64,000 nucleotides of DNA, taken from positions 62,001-126,000 of the forward strand of contig JAKFER010000244.1 in the NCBI GenBank assembly GCA_036675565.1. Direction: 5' to 3'. Shown here piece by piece: positions 16,754-24,624 of this stretch. This DNA is from JACCYQ01 sp036675565. GTDB taxonomy: Bacteria; Bacteroidota; Bacteroidia; Chitinophagales; Chitinophagaceae. A program made the translations under genes and the position numbers. Every line of letters begins with the position of its first letter. Within the stretch, counting starts at the first letter, position 1. The notes under the pieces were generated by a model. It saw only the letters and a list, made by a program, of their open reading frames with translations, was not told the DNA's origin and did not search any database.

Positions 16754-17469
16754 ATACCTAAACTTAATGGTTTGAATGAGGTACCGGAATAACCCATTTG
16801 ATTCATGATCTCTAACAATTGTTGCCGTTCTGGAAAGGCTTTTGCTGATTTATTGAGGTAGCTGTAAGCTTCCTTGTTTTTACAAAACCAACGGGCCACC
16901 TGGGGGGCAATTGTTCCCATGTATAAATTGTAAAGTTTACGTATAATGATATTTTTAGGTTTAGAAAATTCCAGAATCATCAATTGACCGCCAGGTCTCA
17001 GAACACGCAACATTTCACTAAGGCCCTTTTCCAGGTTTTCAAAATTGCGTACACCAAAGGCGACCATTATGGCATCAAACGAATTGTCGGCAAAATTTAT
17101 TGTTTCACTATCGCCTTGTTCAAGTTCAATCAGCGCTGAAAGACCAGCTTCCTGAACCTTTTTCTTACCCAGTTCCAACATTTCGCGGCTGATGTCAATT
17201 CCTGAAATTTTTACTGGTTTTAAAATCCTGGAAGCCATGATAGCCATGTCTGCTGTACCCGTAGCTACATCCAGAATTATTTTAGGATCATCTTTTTTTA
17301 AAACTTTGATAGCCTTTTTACGCCAGGTTACATCTATCCCTAATGATAAAAAACGATTTAAAAAATCATATCGCGGTGCAATGTCATTAAACATTCCGGC
17401 AACCTGTTCTTTTTTACCGAGTGTCGATTGGCGGTAGGGGATGATATCATCGTGCGGTAATTTCGCCAT
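16711..17469 (-). CDS. ubiE: Demethylmenaquinone (ubiquinone/menaquinone) methyltransferase
   Basis: A 252-residue SAM-dependent methyltransferase that methylates demethylmenaquinone in the last step of menaquinone synthesis. SAM-binding motif I is IILDVATGTADMAI near 63-76; GIDISREMLELGKKKV and VAFGVRNFENLEKGLSEMLRVL are the UbiE/Coq5 family signatures. FNDIAPRYDFLNRFLSLGID near 28-47 is the typical N-terminal block. The last 14 codons overlap the start of porT. As Bacteroidota usually use menaquinone, the menaquinone reaction is the expected one. Confidence 0.95.
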   Translation of the reverse strand: MAKLPHDDIIPYRQSTLGKKEQVAGMFNDIAPRYDFLNRFLSLGIDVTWRKKAIKVLKKDDPKIILDVATGTADMAIMASRILKPVKISGIDISREMLELGKKKVQEAGLSALIELEQGDSETINFADNSFDAIMVAFGVRNFENLEKGLSEMLRVLRPGGQLMILEFSKPKNIIIRKLYNLYMGTIAPQVARWFCKNKEAYSYLNKSAKAFPERQQLLEIMNQMGYSGTSFKPLSLGICCIYQGRKQNSAL

Positions 17470-17577
17470 AGGAACGCGAAGTTAAGCGGTTTGTCATTGA
17501 GTTTTTCACCTAAATCACAGTGTGTTTAATCATCTTCACAAAACCGCCACAAACACAATCCGTATCTTGCAGCCTTT

Positions 17578-18213
17578 ATGGAAATTATTTCTTCCCATTA
17601 TATTATCAGTAGTCCAAGCCTGGATGGGTGTCCTGCACCCACTTTGCCCGAGTATGCCTTTATCGGGCGCAGTAATGTGGGTAAATCCTCACTGATTAAC
17701 ATGCTTTGTAATTCAGCCAAACTGGCCAAAACTTCATCCGCACCGGGTAAAACCAAACTGATTAATTATTTTGTGATTACCGGTGGTGATCGTAAACAAT
17801 GGTATTTGGTGGATTTGCCAGGTTACGGTTTTGCCAAAGTATCACAGAGTGAACGAAAACGTTGGGAAAAAATGATTGAGGATTATTTACGGAAAAGACC
17901 TAACCTGGTATTGGTTTTTATTTTGGTTGATAGCCGGCATTCACCCCAAAAAATTGACCTTGATTTTGTCAACAAACTGGGCGAGTGGGGAATACCTTTT
18001 GCTATTGTTTTTACCAAAACCGATAAAGTAACCCAAAGGGTAGCTGCTAAAAACCAGGCGGATTTTATGCAGGAACTGAAAAAAACATGGGAAGCTTTGC
18101 CGCCACATTTTGTGACATCTGCATTAAAAAAAACCGGCAGACCAAAATTGTTGGCTCATATAGCGGAAGGAAACCAGGTTTTTAATCAATTTTATGACGG
18201 CCAAAATCTTTAA
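17578..18213 (+). CDS. engB: Ribosome-biogenesis GTP-binding protein EngB/YsxC
   Basis: A 211-residue P-loop GTPase needed for assembly of the large ribosomal subunit. G1 is GRSNVGKS at 30-37, the switch/G2 region holds the conserved SAPGKTKLINYF, G3 is DLPGYGFAK, and G4 is TKTDK. Length is normal for the family. It is divergent from ubiE over a 108-base gap. TATCTTGC at about 17563 resembles a -7 element shortened by one T, so the promoter is likely but weakly defined. Confidence 0.95.
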   Translation: MEIISSHYIISSPSLDGCPAPTLPEYAFIGRSNVGKSSLINMLCNSAKLAKTSSAPGKTKLINYFVITGGDRKQWYLVDLPGYGFAKVSQSERKRWEKMIEDYLRKRPNLVLVFILVDSRHSPQKIDLDFVNKLGEWGIPFAIVFTKTDKVTQRVAAKNQADFMQELKKTWEALPPHFVTSALKKTGRPKLLAHIAEGNQVFNQFYDGQNL

Positions 18214-18257
18214 TTGTTGGGCCAAACTAATTATCTTGCAACGTCTAACCTAATAAA

Positions 18258-18467
18258 ATGAAGCATTTTTTCTCTGAAAAGAATATCGTTGTTGTGCTGT
18301 TTTTGCTTGTTGTAGTTGTATTTTCTTTTGCTCAAAAAGAATCAAAGAAGATAGAGCATTTATATAAAACAGCCTCGATTAAGGCTTCATCTCCGGCAAT
18401 TGCAAAGTATAAAGCACAGCACACATTACAGGTCAGTTCATCAATCGCAGAACCTGCCTTTAAATAA
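18258..18467 (+). CDS. Short exported protein of unknown function
   Basis: A 69-residue product. Residues about 9-25 are strongly hydrophobic (IVVVLFLLVVVVFSFA) and end in AQ, giving a signal peptide with probable cleavage at SFA-Q. The remaining 43 residues are Lys/Ser/Ala rich with no known motif. A promoter-like TATCTTGC at 18232-18239 precedes it. I do not recognise it; it could also be a lineage-specific reading frame with no conserved role. Confidence 0.5.
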   Translation: MKHFFSEKNIVVVLFLLVVVVFSFAQKESKKIEHLYKTASIKASSPAIAKYKAQHTLQVSSSIAEPAFK

Positions 18468-18480
18468 TTTTTGATTTTTT

Positions 18481-18954
18481 TTAGTTCACCATCCTGTTTG
18501 CACAACTGCTGCTGGCAAAAGCTTCTGGTTTGGCTTTAAAAGCAAATCCCATTCCTAGTATGTAACCCATTGCTTCTTTCAAAGCATCATTGCTTTTAAA
18601 ATTAGGGTTCGTATTGATATCAGCATGTACTTCCATATCCACATCATAAATGGTGAACAGGTTACATAACTCATAAGCAATTTCAATACTCTTTGCTACT
18701 TCAACCAGCATCCTTTCTTTAATAGAAAATTGTTGCCTGGTTTTTTCATTGTGAATGAACATAAATCCACCGTGGCCTTCTCTTAAAAAAACAATTACCG
18801 TTGCAAATTCAGTGTCATGCCCTTTAACCTGGCTGTCGGTTCCAATACAAACTTTCAATTTATATCCCAATGAAATTTCGCGTTGAATGGCTGCTTCTAC
18901 TTCAGAATAAATAGGCAGTTCTATGGTGTCTCCGTTAAATTTTCTCCATCTCAT
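18481..18954 (-). CDS. YkuK-family RNase H-like protein
   Basis: A 157-residue cytoplasmic protein of the YkuK (DUF458) family, which has an RNase H-like fold. The core signature CIGTDSQVKGHDTEFATVIVF near residues 36-56 is present, with further conserved acids in IYDVDMEVHADINTNPN near 103-119 and GMGFAFKAKPEAFASSSCAN near the end. Enzymatic activity for the family is not established to my knowledge. The ATG directly follows the T-tract of a strong terminator-like hairpin (18961-18991), leaving no room for a Shine-Dalgarno sequence. No later Met could serve without losing the first strand. Confidence 0.85.
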   Translation of the reverse strand: MRWRKFNGDTIELPIYSEVEAAIQREISLGYKLKVCIGTDSQVKGHDTEFATVIVFLREGHGGFMFIHNEKTRQQFSIKERMLVEVAKSIEIAYELCNLFTIYDVDMEVHADINTNPNFKSNDALKEAMGYILGMGFAFKAKPEAFASSSCANRMVN

Positions 18955-18991
18955 AAAAAAAGAGGTTTTTCTAAGTTATAGAAAAACCTCT
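18955..18991 (-). terminator. Strong hairpin plus T-tract ending at the ykuK-like ATG
   Basis: Read on the minus strand, a perfect 12-bp stem (18991-18980 with 18972-18961), a 7-base loop and seven U (18961-18955) follow the metalloprotease gene. The U-tract touches the ATG of the next gene at 18954. By form it is an intrinsic terminator for the protease gene. Confidence 0.8.
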
Positions 18992-19043
18992 GATTAACAA
19001 TGGGGCACGGATTATTGTTCTTTTAAAAGAACATATTGAAAGG

Positions 19044-20639
19044 TTAGTGGCTTATGAATTTTTCGCTCCATTCTTCCTGGTCATTTGAATATTTAATTAC
19101 ATAAACACCTTTGGTGACTTGTGTGTGTTGAACCTGGTTGATGCCATTGGTTAAACGTCCACTGGCAAGGCGGTTCCCATTCACACTATACACGGTGTAC
19201 AGGTAATTTCCGGGGCTATTGATTCTTAATTCGCCATTTGAAATGATATTTCCCATGATCTGGGGTTTGTAAATATTGCCCTGGTTACGCAGGGTGATCA
19301 TGTTTGAATAATATTGATTGCCATCGTTGAATTTTACATTCAAACGGTAAATAACCGGGGCTGAAGATGCAGGACGGTAGTTATAATACAAAGCATCACT
19401 GGCTGTTTCAGTAAGCTGCGTAAAGTTGCGCCCATCGTTTGAAACTTCCACTACCAATTTCTGTATTGTTTCATCTGCATCAATAATCCAGTTTAATTTA
19501 TGTACATCCTGCTGTATAGTTCCCGATAAAACCAGTTTGCGCAATGGCAAAATCGTAAAATCAATTTCTTCAGCAGCAATCAGGTAAGGTCCAAGACTTC
19601 CATACTCGGTTGTATATCCATTTCCTACACCGTCAATCATAATATGATAAGTGCCAGCAGATAAAACGGTGTCAATAGATGCACTTAAGGTAGCTGCAGG
19701 GTTATATGTACCTATTAATGTTTTATTATTGTAAAGATCTAAAGCGATGTCCAGGTTTGTTCCAGTTATGCCTGCAACATTCGTAGGTACAGCACTTATT
19801 TTTACTCTTCGTTGATTGCTTAAGGTGAATTTAAACAGATCTTTTTCGTCTGAAGTTGAGATCATTCCTTCAATCTCAAATTTTCTATTGGAAAAAGCTA
19901 CAGATGATACATGTTGAAAGCTTTCATTATAATCATCATTTTTAAAAATAATACCGTTTTTAGTACTTGTAATGATTGATAAATCACTTTGCAAATTTGT
20001 ACAACCATAAGGACCAGGTCCGTCGTGCCAGGTGGTTGAATTGCGATAATAGCCAACACCCATGATTGGCGCCCAGCCTGCTTCTCCGCTACCTACACCC
20101 GTATTATAACTGGAAACAAGATTGCAATTTGCATCATATGTTGCCTGGTGCCTTAAACCGAGTGTATGACCCGCTTCATGTGCTGCTGCTTCTGAAATAT
20201 TTTTTACATTGTTTTGAAGCAATTGTGTGAATACAAAACAAGGTGTATTATCACCCCAGGTAAATGAATTGGTATAAGCTACACCACCGGCAGAACCATA
20301 CCAGCTGGAACTAACGGTTAACACTACCCGCATTCTTTGTTTTACCGGGGCACTCCAGTATTTTGTACTGTCAGTTGTTACATTAATATTAAATGGACTG
20401 TAATCTTCAGCAACGTTGTTGAAGATTTTGGTGATTTGTTCATTCGTAAGTGTAGCAGGCTCACAATTGATAGGACCGTTATAATTCCAGCTGGTGCCGG
20501 AAACATAATGGCCGTCAAAATCTAAAAAAATTACTGGTGCTGCGGACGGGTGGCTGTTTAAAACGGGTACTTGTGCATTCGATTTAAAAGAGAATGCACA
20601 GAGCAGGACCGGTATTACGGTTTTTATCAGGCTTTTCAT
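19044..20639 (-). CDS. Secreted metzincin metalloprotease with type IX sorting domain
   Basis: A 531-residue exported protease. Order: signal peptide 1-23 (ending KSNAQ); catalytic domain with the zinc motif HEAGHTLGLRH at 154-164 (ligands His154, His158, His164; Glu155 catalytic) and a Met-turn in PIMGVGYY near 195; a pre-peptidase C-terminal type domain (about 245-345, DEKDLFKFTL then GTYHIMIDGVGNG); a linker; and a C-terminal sorting domain (about 455-531, ending GVYVIKYSNDQEEWSEKFI). That tail routes cargo through the type IX system and to the surface. ATG at 20639 is preferred to the GTG at 20645 because it begins the signal peptide directly. Confidence 0.92.
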   Translation of the reverse strand: MKSLIKTVIPVLLCAFSFKSNAQVPVLNSHPSAAPVIFLDFDGHYVSGTSWNYNGPINCEPATLTNEQITKIFNNVAEDYSPFNINVTTDSTKYWSAPVKQRMRVVLTVSSSWYGSAGGVAYTNSFTWGDNTPCFVFTQLLQNNVKNISEAAAHEAGHTLGLRHQATYDANCNLVSSYNTGVGSGEAGWAPIMGVGYYRNSTTWHDGPGPYGCTNLQSDLSIITSTKNGIIFKNDDYNESFQHVSSVAFSNRKFEIEGMISTSDEKDLFKFTLSNQRRVKISAVPTNVAGITGTNLDIALDLYNNKTLIGTYNPAATLSASIDTVLSAGTYHIMIDGVGNGYTTEYGSLGPYLIAAEEIDFTILPLRKLVLSGTIQQDVHKLNWIIDADETIQKLVVEVSNDGRNFTQLTETASDALYYNYRPASSAPVIYRLNVKFNDGNQYYSNMITLRNQGNIYKPQIMGNIISNGELRINSPGNYLYTVYSVNGNRLASGRLTNGINQVQHTQVTKGVYVIKYSNDQEEWSEKFISH

Positions 20640-20694
20640 TTTCACTTGGATTTGGATATTGAACTAAAGGAACAAGGATTTGGATAGATTTTTT

Positions 20695-21153
20695 TTATTC
20701 TGCCAGGAGGTCATAAAGACCCACTTTTCGAAATACATATTGGCCGTGTTCTAAAACAATTTCAAGACTGTCGCCATGTTCCCGGCTAATAATGCGTCCC
20801 AGGTATTCATAACTGCCATTTTCATTAGTGATACGGGTAAAAGTAAAATTGGCGCCTTTCCGGTTATTTAATTTTACTACAATACTTTTTACACGGGTAT
20901 CTGTTATATCAGATTTGGAAACAATGTGACCATTCAGACTTGCCATTCCATGTAAAGGGATATTGACCGACTTTCCAAGAGGCGCTTCGAATAAAGATTC
21001 TAAATCATTTAAACGAACATTTAATTTTTCAGGTAAATCCTGGAAAAGTTTCGGTTTATTGTAATCTGGCTCGTTAATAGGAGGTTGCGCAACTGCAGCA
21101 ACAGAACTGAAGGTAAAAAACAGGCATAGGAGGCCGTTAGTCAGGGTTTTCAT
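20695..21153 (-). CDS. Exported protein of unknown function
   Basis: A 152-residue protein with a signal peptide (1-22, ending VAAVAQ). The mature part has a Pro-rich start (PPINEPDYNKP), then a beta-rich domain in which phrases such as GSYEYLGRIISREHGDSLEIVLEHGQYVFRK suggest a small sandwich. No catalytic motif is visible and I do not recognise the family. It is 55 bases upstream of the type IX cargo protease on the same strand, so the two may be co-transcribed; an inhibitor or partner role would be speculation. Confidence 0.75.
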   Translation of the reverse strand: MKTLTNGLLCLFFTFSSVAAVAQPPINEPDYNKPKLFQDLPEKLNVRLNDLESLFEAPLGKSVNIPLHGMASLNGHIVSKSDITDTRVKSIVVKLNNRKGANFTFTRITNENGSYEYLGRIISREHGDSLEIVLEHGQYVFRKVGLYDLLAE

Positions 21154-21166
21154 TGGATTTTATTTT

Positions 21167-21186
21167 AAAAAGTTAAGTAACTTTTT
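21167..21186. repeat. AT-rich inverted repeats in a 188-base gap
   Basis: AAAAAGTTA (21167-21175) and TAACTTTTT (21178-21186) form a short palindrome 14 bases upstream of the 20695-21153 gene. A second one, TTGTAAT (21240-21246) with ATTACAA (21252-21258), follows. Either could be part of the promoter region, but no TAnnTTTG element was found on the minus strand here. Confidence 0.3.
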
Positions 21187-21285
21187 TTTGCAGTGGATTT
21201 TAATTACTGCGTGTTTTTCAAAGGGACGTAGCGCAATATTTGTAATAAAAAATTACAAGTGCAATAGTGTAGTAAATAAATATGA

Positions 21286-21306
21286 AAAATCGGGTGATAG
21301 TACCCG
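21286..21306 (-). terminator. Probable terminator after the CoA-binding protein gene
   Basis: On the minus strand CGGGT (21306-21302), six bases, ACCCG (21295-21291) then ATTTTT form a short GC-rich hairpin with a U-tract, 35 bases beyond the stop of the gene ending at 21342. Confidence 0.45.
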
Positions 21307-21341
21307 GGAGAATATCGTAAACTTCCTATCTTATTTATAGT

Positions 21342-21710
21342 TTAGTATTGGTTTGTACTTAGCATCACCAGGGTGCATGCTTCAACAGGTTGTATGCCCT
21401 GGCGGGAAGCCATGTCAGCTAATTCATCATTTTCTGTACCCGGGTTAAATATGATTCTTTTGGGATTTAACTGCATCAGGTATTCGTAATATTCCTTTTG
21501 ATTCATCGGGTTCAGGTATAAGGTTACCGTATCTATATCCGTGTGCGATTGTTTTTCATTCGTGATAGTTGTTTCACCAATGGATCCTTTTCTTTTTCCA
21601 ATTGCAATTACCGGGTGATTGTAAGCATTCAGTCTTTTTACAGCAGCATAACTGTACCTGGAAGGATTTGGGGAAGCACCAAGCACCAATGTTTTCTTTT
21701 GTTTTTGCAT
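21342..21710 (-). CDS. CoA-binding domain protein
   Basis: A 122-residue single-domain protein of the CoA-binding (YccU-like) family, a Rossmann fold. The N-terminal nucleotide loop is KTLVLGASPNPSRYSYAAVKRL (residues 5-26), and NPGTENDELADMA near 90-102 is the matching C-terminal signature. Family members bind CoA or a similar nucleotide, but no reaction is assigned. It starts six bases after the epimerase gene, so the two are very probably one transcript. Confidence 0.88.
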   Translation of the reverse strand: MQKQKKTLVLGASPNPSRYSYAAVKRLNAYNHPVIAIGKRKGSIGETTITNEKQSHTDIDTVTLYLNPMNQKEYYEYLMQLNPKRIIFNPGTENDELADMASRQGIQPVEACTLVMLSTNQY

Positions 21711-21716
21711 ACTATT

Positions 21717-22796
21717 CTATTTTTTATAACCTTCTACAATATCTGCAATCGCATATTCAAGATGAGAATATTGAAAATTATATCCTTCTTTTAATGCTCT
21801 TGCAGGAACGACCCATCGGCTTTTTAACATTAATTCAGTTTCTGTTCCAATCATAAACGCTCCTAATTCCAATAGCCAGGCAGGCGATGGAATGGCAATC
21901 TTCCTGTCAATAGCATTACATAGTGTTTTCATAAAATCTTTGTTTTTCACTGCATGGGGTGAAACACAATTAAAAACACCTTCTGAATCATTTTCAAACA
22001 GCCATTCTATCATGCCTGCAAAATCATTTATGTGAACCCAGCTGAACATCTGATCTCCCGATCCATGCTTTCCACCCAATCCCGCTTTGCAAAGATTTAA
22101 ATAAGGGACCATAACACCACCATGACCTAAAGTTATGGCTGTTCTTAAGGCTACTTTCCTGGTTCCAGGTGTTGGTTGCGAAAAGAAAACCTGCTCCCAG
22201 TCTTTAACCACTTTTACCGAAAAATCAATTTCAGGATTAATGAGTTCATCTACTGGTTGATGCAAACTGCGGGCCAGCAATTTGTTTTTTTCAGTGCGTA
22301 AAAAATCTATAAAATTCCACGGCATGTTATCTTTTTTTGCTAAACTGATTTCACCGCTTTGTTCATTATTTTCCTTTTCAATACTATTTTTATAGATTGT
22401 TGCAGAGGATGCATTAACCCATAATCTGGGCGGATGTTTTAACTGCTGAAAGGCTTTCCCCAATACCGCTGTCGATTGTATGCGACTATTATAAACCTGT
22501 TGCTTTTGTTTGGTGTGATACCTGCAATTAACTGATTTACCTGAGAGGTTAATTAATAAATCAGCATTTTCTAATTCACTTAACCATAAGTGGTCAACTG
22601 ATTTAGCATCCCACTGAACAAATTTTATGTTTTGATTCCCGTATGAAATTTTTTTATTTGATTGGTATGTGTTGTTTTCGGAGTTTTTTTGAGAACGGGT
22701 TAGTATGACTAATCTGTTTTGTGATGACCATCTTTCAATTAAAGCTTGCCCGATAAACCCGCTACCACCAGCTATTACTATTTTTTTATTTTCCAT
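21717..22796 (-). CDS. NAD(P)-dependent epimerase-like protein (TIGR01777/YfcH family)
   Basis: A 359-residue extended short-chain dehydrogenase-like protein. The dinucleotide loop is IAGGSGFIGQALI at 7-19; the family pattern continues with DLLINLSGKSVNCRYHTKQKQQVYNSRIQST and, near the C-terminus, FSWVHINDFAGMIEWLFEN and VVPARALKEGYNFQY. It is longer than the usual ~300 residues because of inserts near 37-55 and about 140-190. A shorter paralogue lies at 57283-58224. The substrate is unknown. Confidence 0.85.
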   Translation of the reverse strand: MENKKIVIAGGSGFIGQALIERWSSQNRLVILTRSQKNSENNTYQSNKKISYGNQNIKFVQWDAKSVDHLWLSELENADLLINLSGKSVNCRYHTKQKQQVYNSRIQSTAVLGKAFQQLKHPPRLWVNASSATIYKNSIEKENNEQSGEISLAKKDNMPWNFIDFLRTEKNKLLARSLHQPVDELINPEIDFSVKVVKDWEQVFFSQPTPGTRKVALRTAITLGHGGVMVPYLNLCKAGLGGKHGSGDQMFSWVHINDFAGMIEWLFENDSEGVFNCVSPHAVKNKDFMKTLCNAIDRKIAIPSPAWLLELGAFMIGTETELMLKSRWVVPARALKEGYNFQYSHLEYAIADIVEGYKK

Positions 22797-22879
22797 GATT
22801 ACTGTATATTTTAAAATTTCAGAAAATATTGAAATAAAAATTAAAATGATCCTGGATGAGAAGTTGTATTAAAAACCTT

Positions 22880-23386
22880 CTACTTGAAAAATTTCAACAT
22901 GGAACTGAGGAAAATATTTTCTTCCGCTTTTACCAGCATGTCCAATGCATTATCGGCCTGCTTTCCCAAACGCTTAATACCGGTAACCGTGTCCACAAAC
23001 GTTTTTACATGTTTATCCCTTTTATCACCTTCCACTTCTTCTAATTGATCCAGTAGTTTTAACATGGGGTCTAATTCTCTTTTTTTCCTTTCTTTCACAA
23101 TCAAACGTACCACCTTCCAAATATCTTTTTCCGCACTGAAAAACTCCCTTCTTTCACCTGGAATAATGACCCTTTCCACTAAACCCCAATTGATCAATTC
23201 CCGGATATTCATATTTACATTTCCCCGGCTGATGTTTAACTGTTCCATGATTTCATCCTGGCTGAGTGCTTCGGGGCTAATCAGTAATAAAGCATGGATC
23301 TGTGCCATGGTACGATTGATGCCCCAATGGGTTCCGAATGCACCCCAGGAAGCAATGAACTGGTTTTTAGCTTCTGTTAATTTCAT
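22880..23386 (-). CDS. GbsR/MarR-type transcriptional regulator
   Basis: A 168-residue DNA-binding protein. The winged helix spans about 20-90 and includes ALSQDEIMEQLNISRGNVNMNIRELINWGLVERV, the GbsR-family recognition region. The N-terminal SWGAFGTHWGINRTMAQIHALL is characteristic of that family (GbsR controls glycine-betaine synthesis in Bacillus). A charged coiled helix (KERKKRELDPMLKLLDQLEEVEG) follows and probably serves dimerisation. It is divergent from the lipoprotein phosphodiesterase; TTCAAAT inverted repeats in the gap could be its operator. Its ligand is not evident. Confidence 0.88.
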   Translation of the reverse strand: MKLTEAKNQFIASWGAFGTHWGINRTMAQIHALLLISPEALSQDEIMEQLNISRGNVNMNIRELINWGLVERVIIPGERREFFSAEKDIWKVVRLIVKERKKRELDPMLKLLDQLEEVEGDKRDKHVKTFVDTVTGIKRLGKQADNALDMLVKAEENIFLSSMLKFFK

Positions 23387-23415
23387 GACTTAAAATTAAT
23401 AGTAATTTTCGAACT

Positions 23416-23473
23416 TTCAAATATTATTGAAAATATAATTTGAACTATTTCATTTAATTTGTGGCATTCAAAT
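23416..23473. promoter_or_regulatory. TTCAAAT repeats between GbsR-type regulator and phosphodiesterase
   Basis: TTCAAAT (23416-23422) and its complement ATTTGAA (23438-23444) form a 7-bp inverted repeat with 15 bases between. A nested TTCAA-N6-TTGAA lies at 23416-23431, and a third TTCAAAT is at 23467-23473. Repeats of this kind in a divergent gap next to a regulator suggest an operator; this is inference. Confidence 0.4.
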
Positions 23474-23480
23474 TCTATGA

Positions 23481-24308
23481 ATGAAAAAAGACAAAATATT
23501 TTCCGGTTTTATATTGTTTCTAATTGCAGGATTGATCAGTTGTAAAGTTTCTCAAAACATGTCTACTTCATCTGCCAGCCAAGTTCATACAGGCATTGTT
23601 GCGCACCGAGGTGCATTCAAAAAAAATAAATTACCGGAGAATTCCATTGCATCATTACGGGAGGCCATCCGGTTAAAGTGTGCTGGATCTGAGTTTGATA
23701 TCCGGATAACCGCTGATGATTCATTGGTGATCATTCATGATCCGGTACACGCTGGCATCAAAGTAGAAGAAACAAATTTTAAAGAACTTGTTTCTCATAA
23801 ATTACCAAATGGTGAAACCCTGCCAACATTAAGAGAATATCTCCAAGCTGGCATGGATCAAAATCAAACCAAACTGGTACTGGAAATAAAACCTTCAGGA
23901 GTCAGCAAGCAGCGTTCTTTGTTAGCGGCCGAAAGATCTTTCGCTTTGGTAAAGGAACTGGGAATTGAAGACAAATCTATTTATATCAGTTTTGATTATG
24001 ATGTAATAAAAAAGATCATTGCATTGAACCCTAAAGCCTCCGTGCAATACCTGAATGGAGATAAATCTCCGGAACAATTAAAAGCTGAAGGCGTCAATGG
24101 TATGGATTATAACCTGGCCATTTTTCGTAAAAATCCATCCTGGATTGAAAGCGCCAAGCAGCATAAAATTGCTTTAAATGCATGGACGGTAAACAATGCT
24201 GGTGACATGGATTGGTTGTTAAGTCACGGCTTTGATTACATTACGACTGATGAGCCGGAATTGCTTGCTGAAAGAATTATAATAATGAAGAATCAAATTG
24301 CAAAATAG
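23481..24308 (+). CDS. Glycerophosphodiester phosphodiesterase lipoprotein
   Basis: A 275-residue lipoprotein: residues 1-22 form a type II signal with lipobox LISC (Cys22). The enzyme domain of the glycerophosphodiester phosphodiesterase family follows: AHRGAFKKNKLPENSIAS near 37-54 (catalytic His, then Glu), the metal pair in SEFDIRIT, catalytic His in VIIHDPV, EIKP near 137, and C-terminal NAWTVNNAGDMDWLLSHGFDYITTDEPE. It should hydrolyse glycerophosphodiesters from phospholipid turnover, facing the periplasm. It is divergent from the GbsR-type regulator gene, which may control it. Confidence 0.93.
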   Translation: MKKDKIFSGFILFLIAGLISCKVSQNMSTSSASQVHTGIVAHRGAFKKNKLPENSIASLREAIRLKCAGSEFDIRITADDSLVIIHDPVHAGIKVEETNFKELVSHKLPNGETLPTLREYLQAGMDQNQTKLVLEIKPSGVSKQRSLLAAERSFALVKELGIEDKSIYISFDYDVIKKIIALNPKASVQYLNGDKSPEQLKAEGVNGMDYNLAIFRKNPSWIESAKQHKIALNAWTVNNAGDMDWLLSHGFDYITTDEPELLAERIIIMKNQIAK

Positions 24309-24386
24309 TCATCAAATTTATTTTACTTAATATCCAAAATTGCGTCCAGGCATAACCGGCAGCAAGGCGTTATATGATTACTTCAT

Positions 24387-24548
24387 TTATTTTCTAAACC
24401 GGCTTACAATCCACCAGATCAATGCAATAATGGCAACTACAATTATAACACCTACCCAAACCCCAACTTCAAAAATATCACCTATTACTTCGCAAGATGA
24501 AAGGGTGGTAACAATAAGTATAAAGTAAAATAAGAAAAGCTTTTGCAT
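24387..24548 (-). CDS. Small (53-residue) lipoprotein with one membrane helix
   Basis: This short frame reads MQKLFLFYFILIVTTLSSCE, with lipobox LSSC (Cys19), then VIGDIFEVGVWVGVI and a hydrophobic segment to residue 47, ending IVSRFRK. Similar short lipoproteins with a SCEVIGxIFxxGVWVG-like core are common in Bacteroidota, so I consider it a real gene despite its size. The opposite-strand frame over the same bases has no such features. Its first four codons are one arm of a perfect 13-bp inverted repeat (24536-24548 with 24569-24581), so the start codon would be buried in an mRNA hairpin. It lies 76 bases downstream of rhlE on the same strand. Confidence 0.75.
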   Translation of the reverse strand: MQKLFLFYFILIVTTLSSCEVIGDIFEVGVWVGVIIVVAIIALIWWIVSRFRK

Positions 24549-24581
24549 ATTATTTTTTAGTCATTTAAATGCAAAAGCTTT
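24536..24581 (-). repeat. 13-bp inverted repeat: hairpin over a start codon, or rhlE terminator
   Basis: Arms 24536-24548 and 24569-24581 are perfect complements (13 bp, minus-strand sequence ATGCAAAAGCTTT and AAAGCTTTTGCAT) with a 20-base loop. On the minus strand the hairpin comes 43 bases after the rhlE stop. Its 3' arm is the first 13 bases of the 53-residue lipoprotein gene, followed by a short U-rich run. Confidence 0.6.
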
Positions 24582-24624
24582 GCCATGCGTTAAGGGATAG
24601 ATTTCCCGTTCCAACTCTTAAAAA

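Noticed and set aside
24340..24528. Plus-strand 62-codon frame
   Set aside because: It is Thr/Ile-rich without a motif, while the minus strand of the same bases encodes a convincing small lipoprotein with a lipobox and membrane helix.
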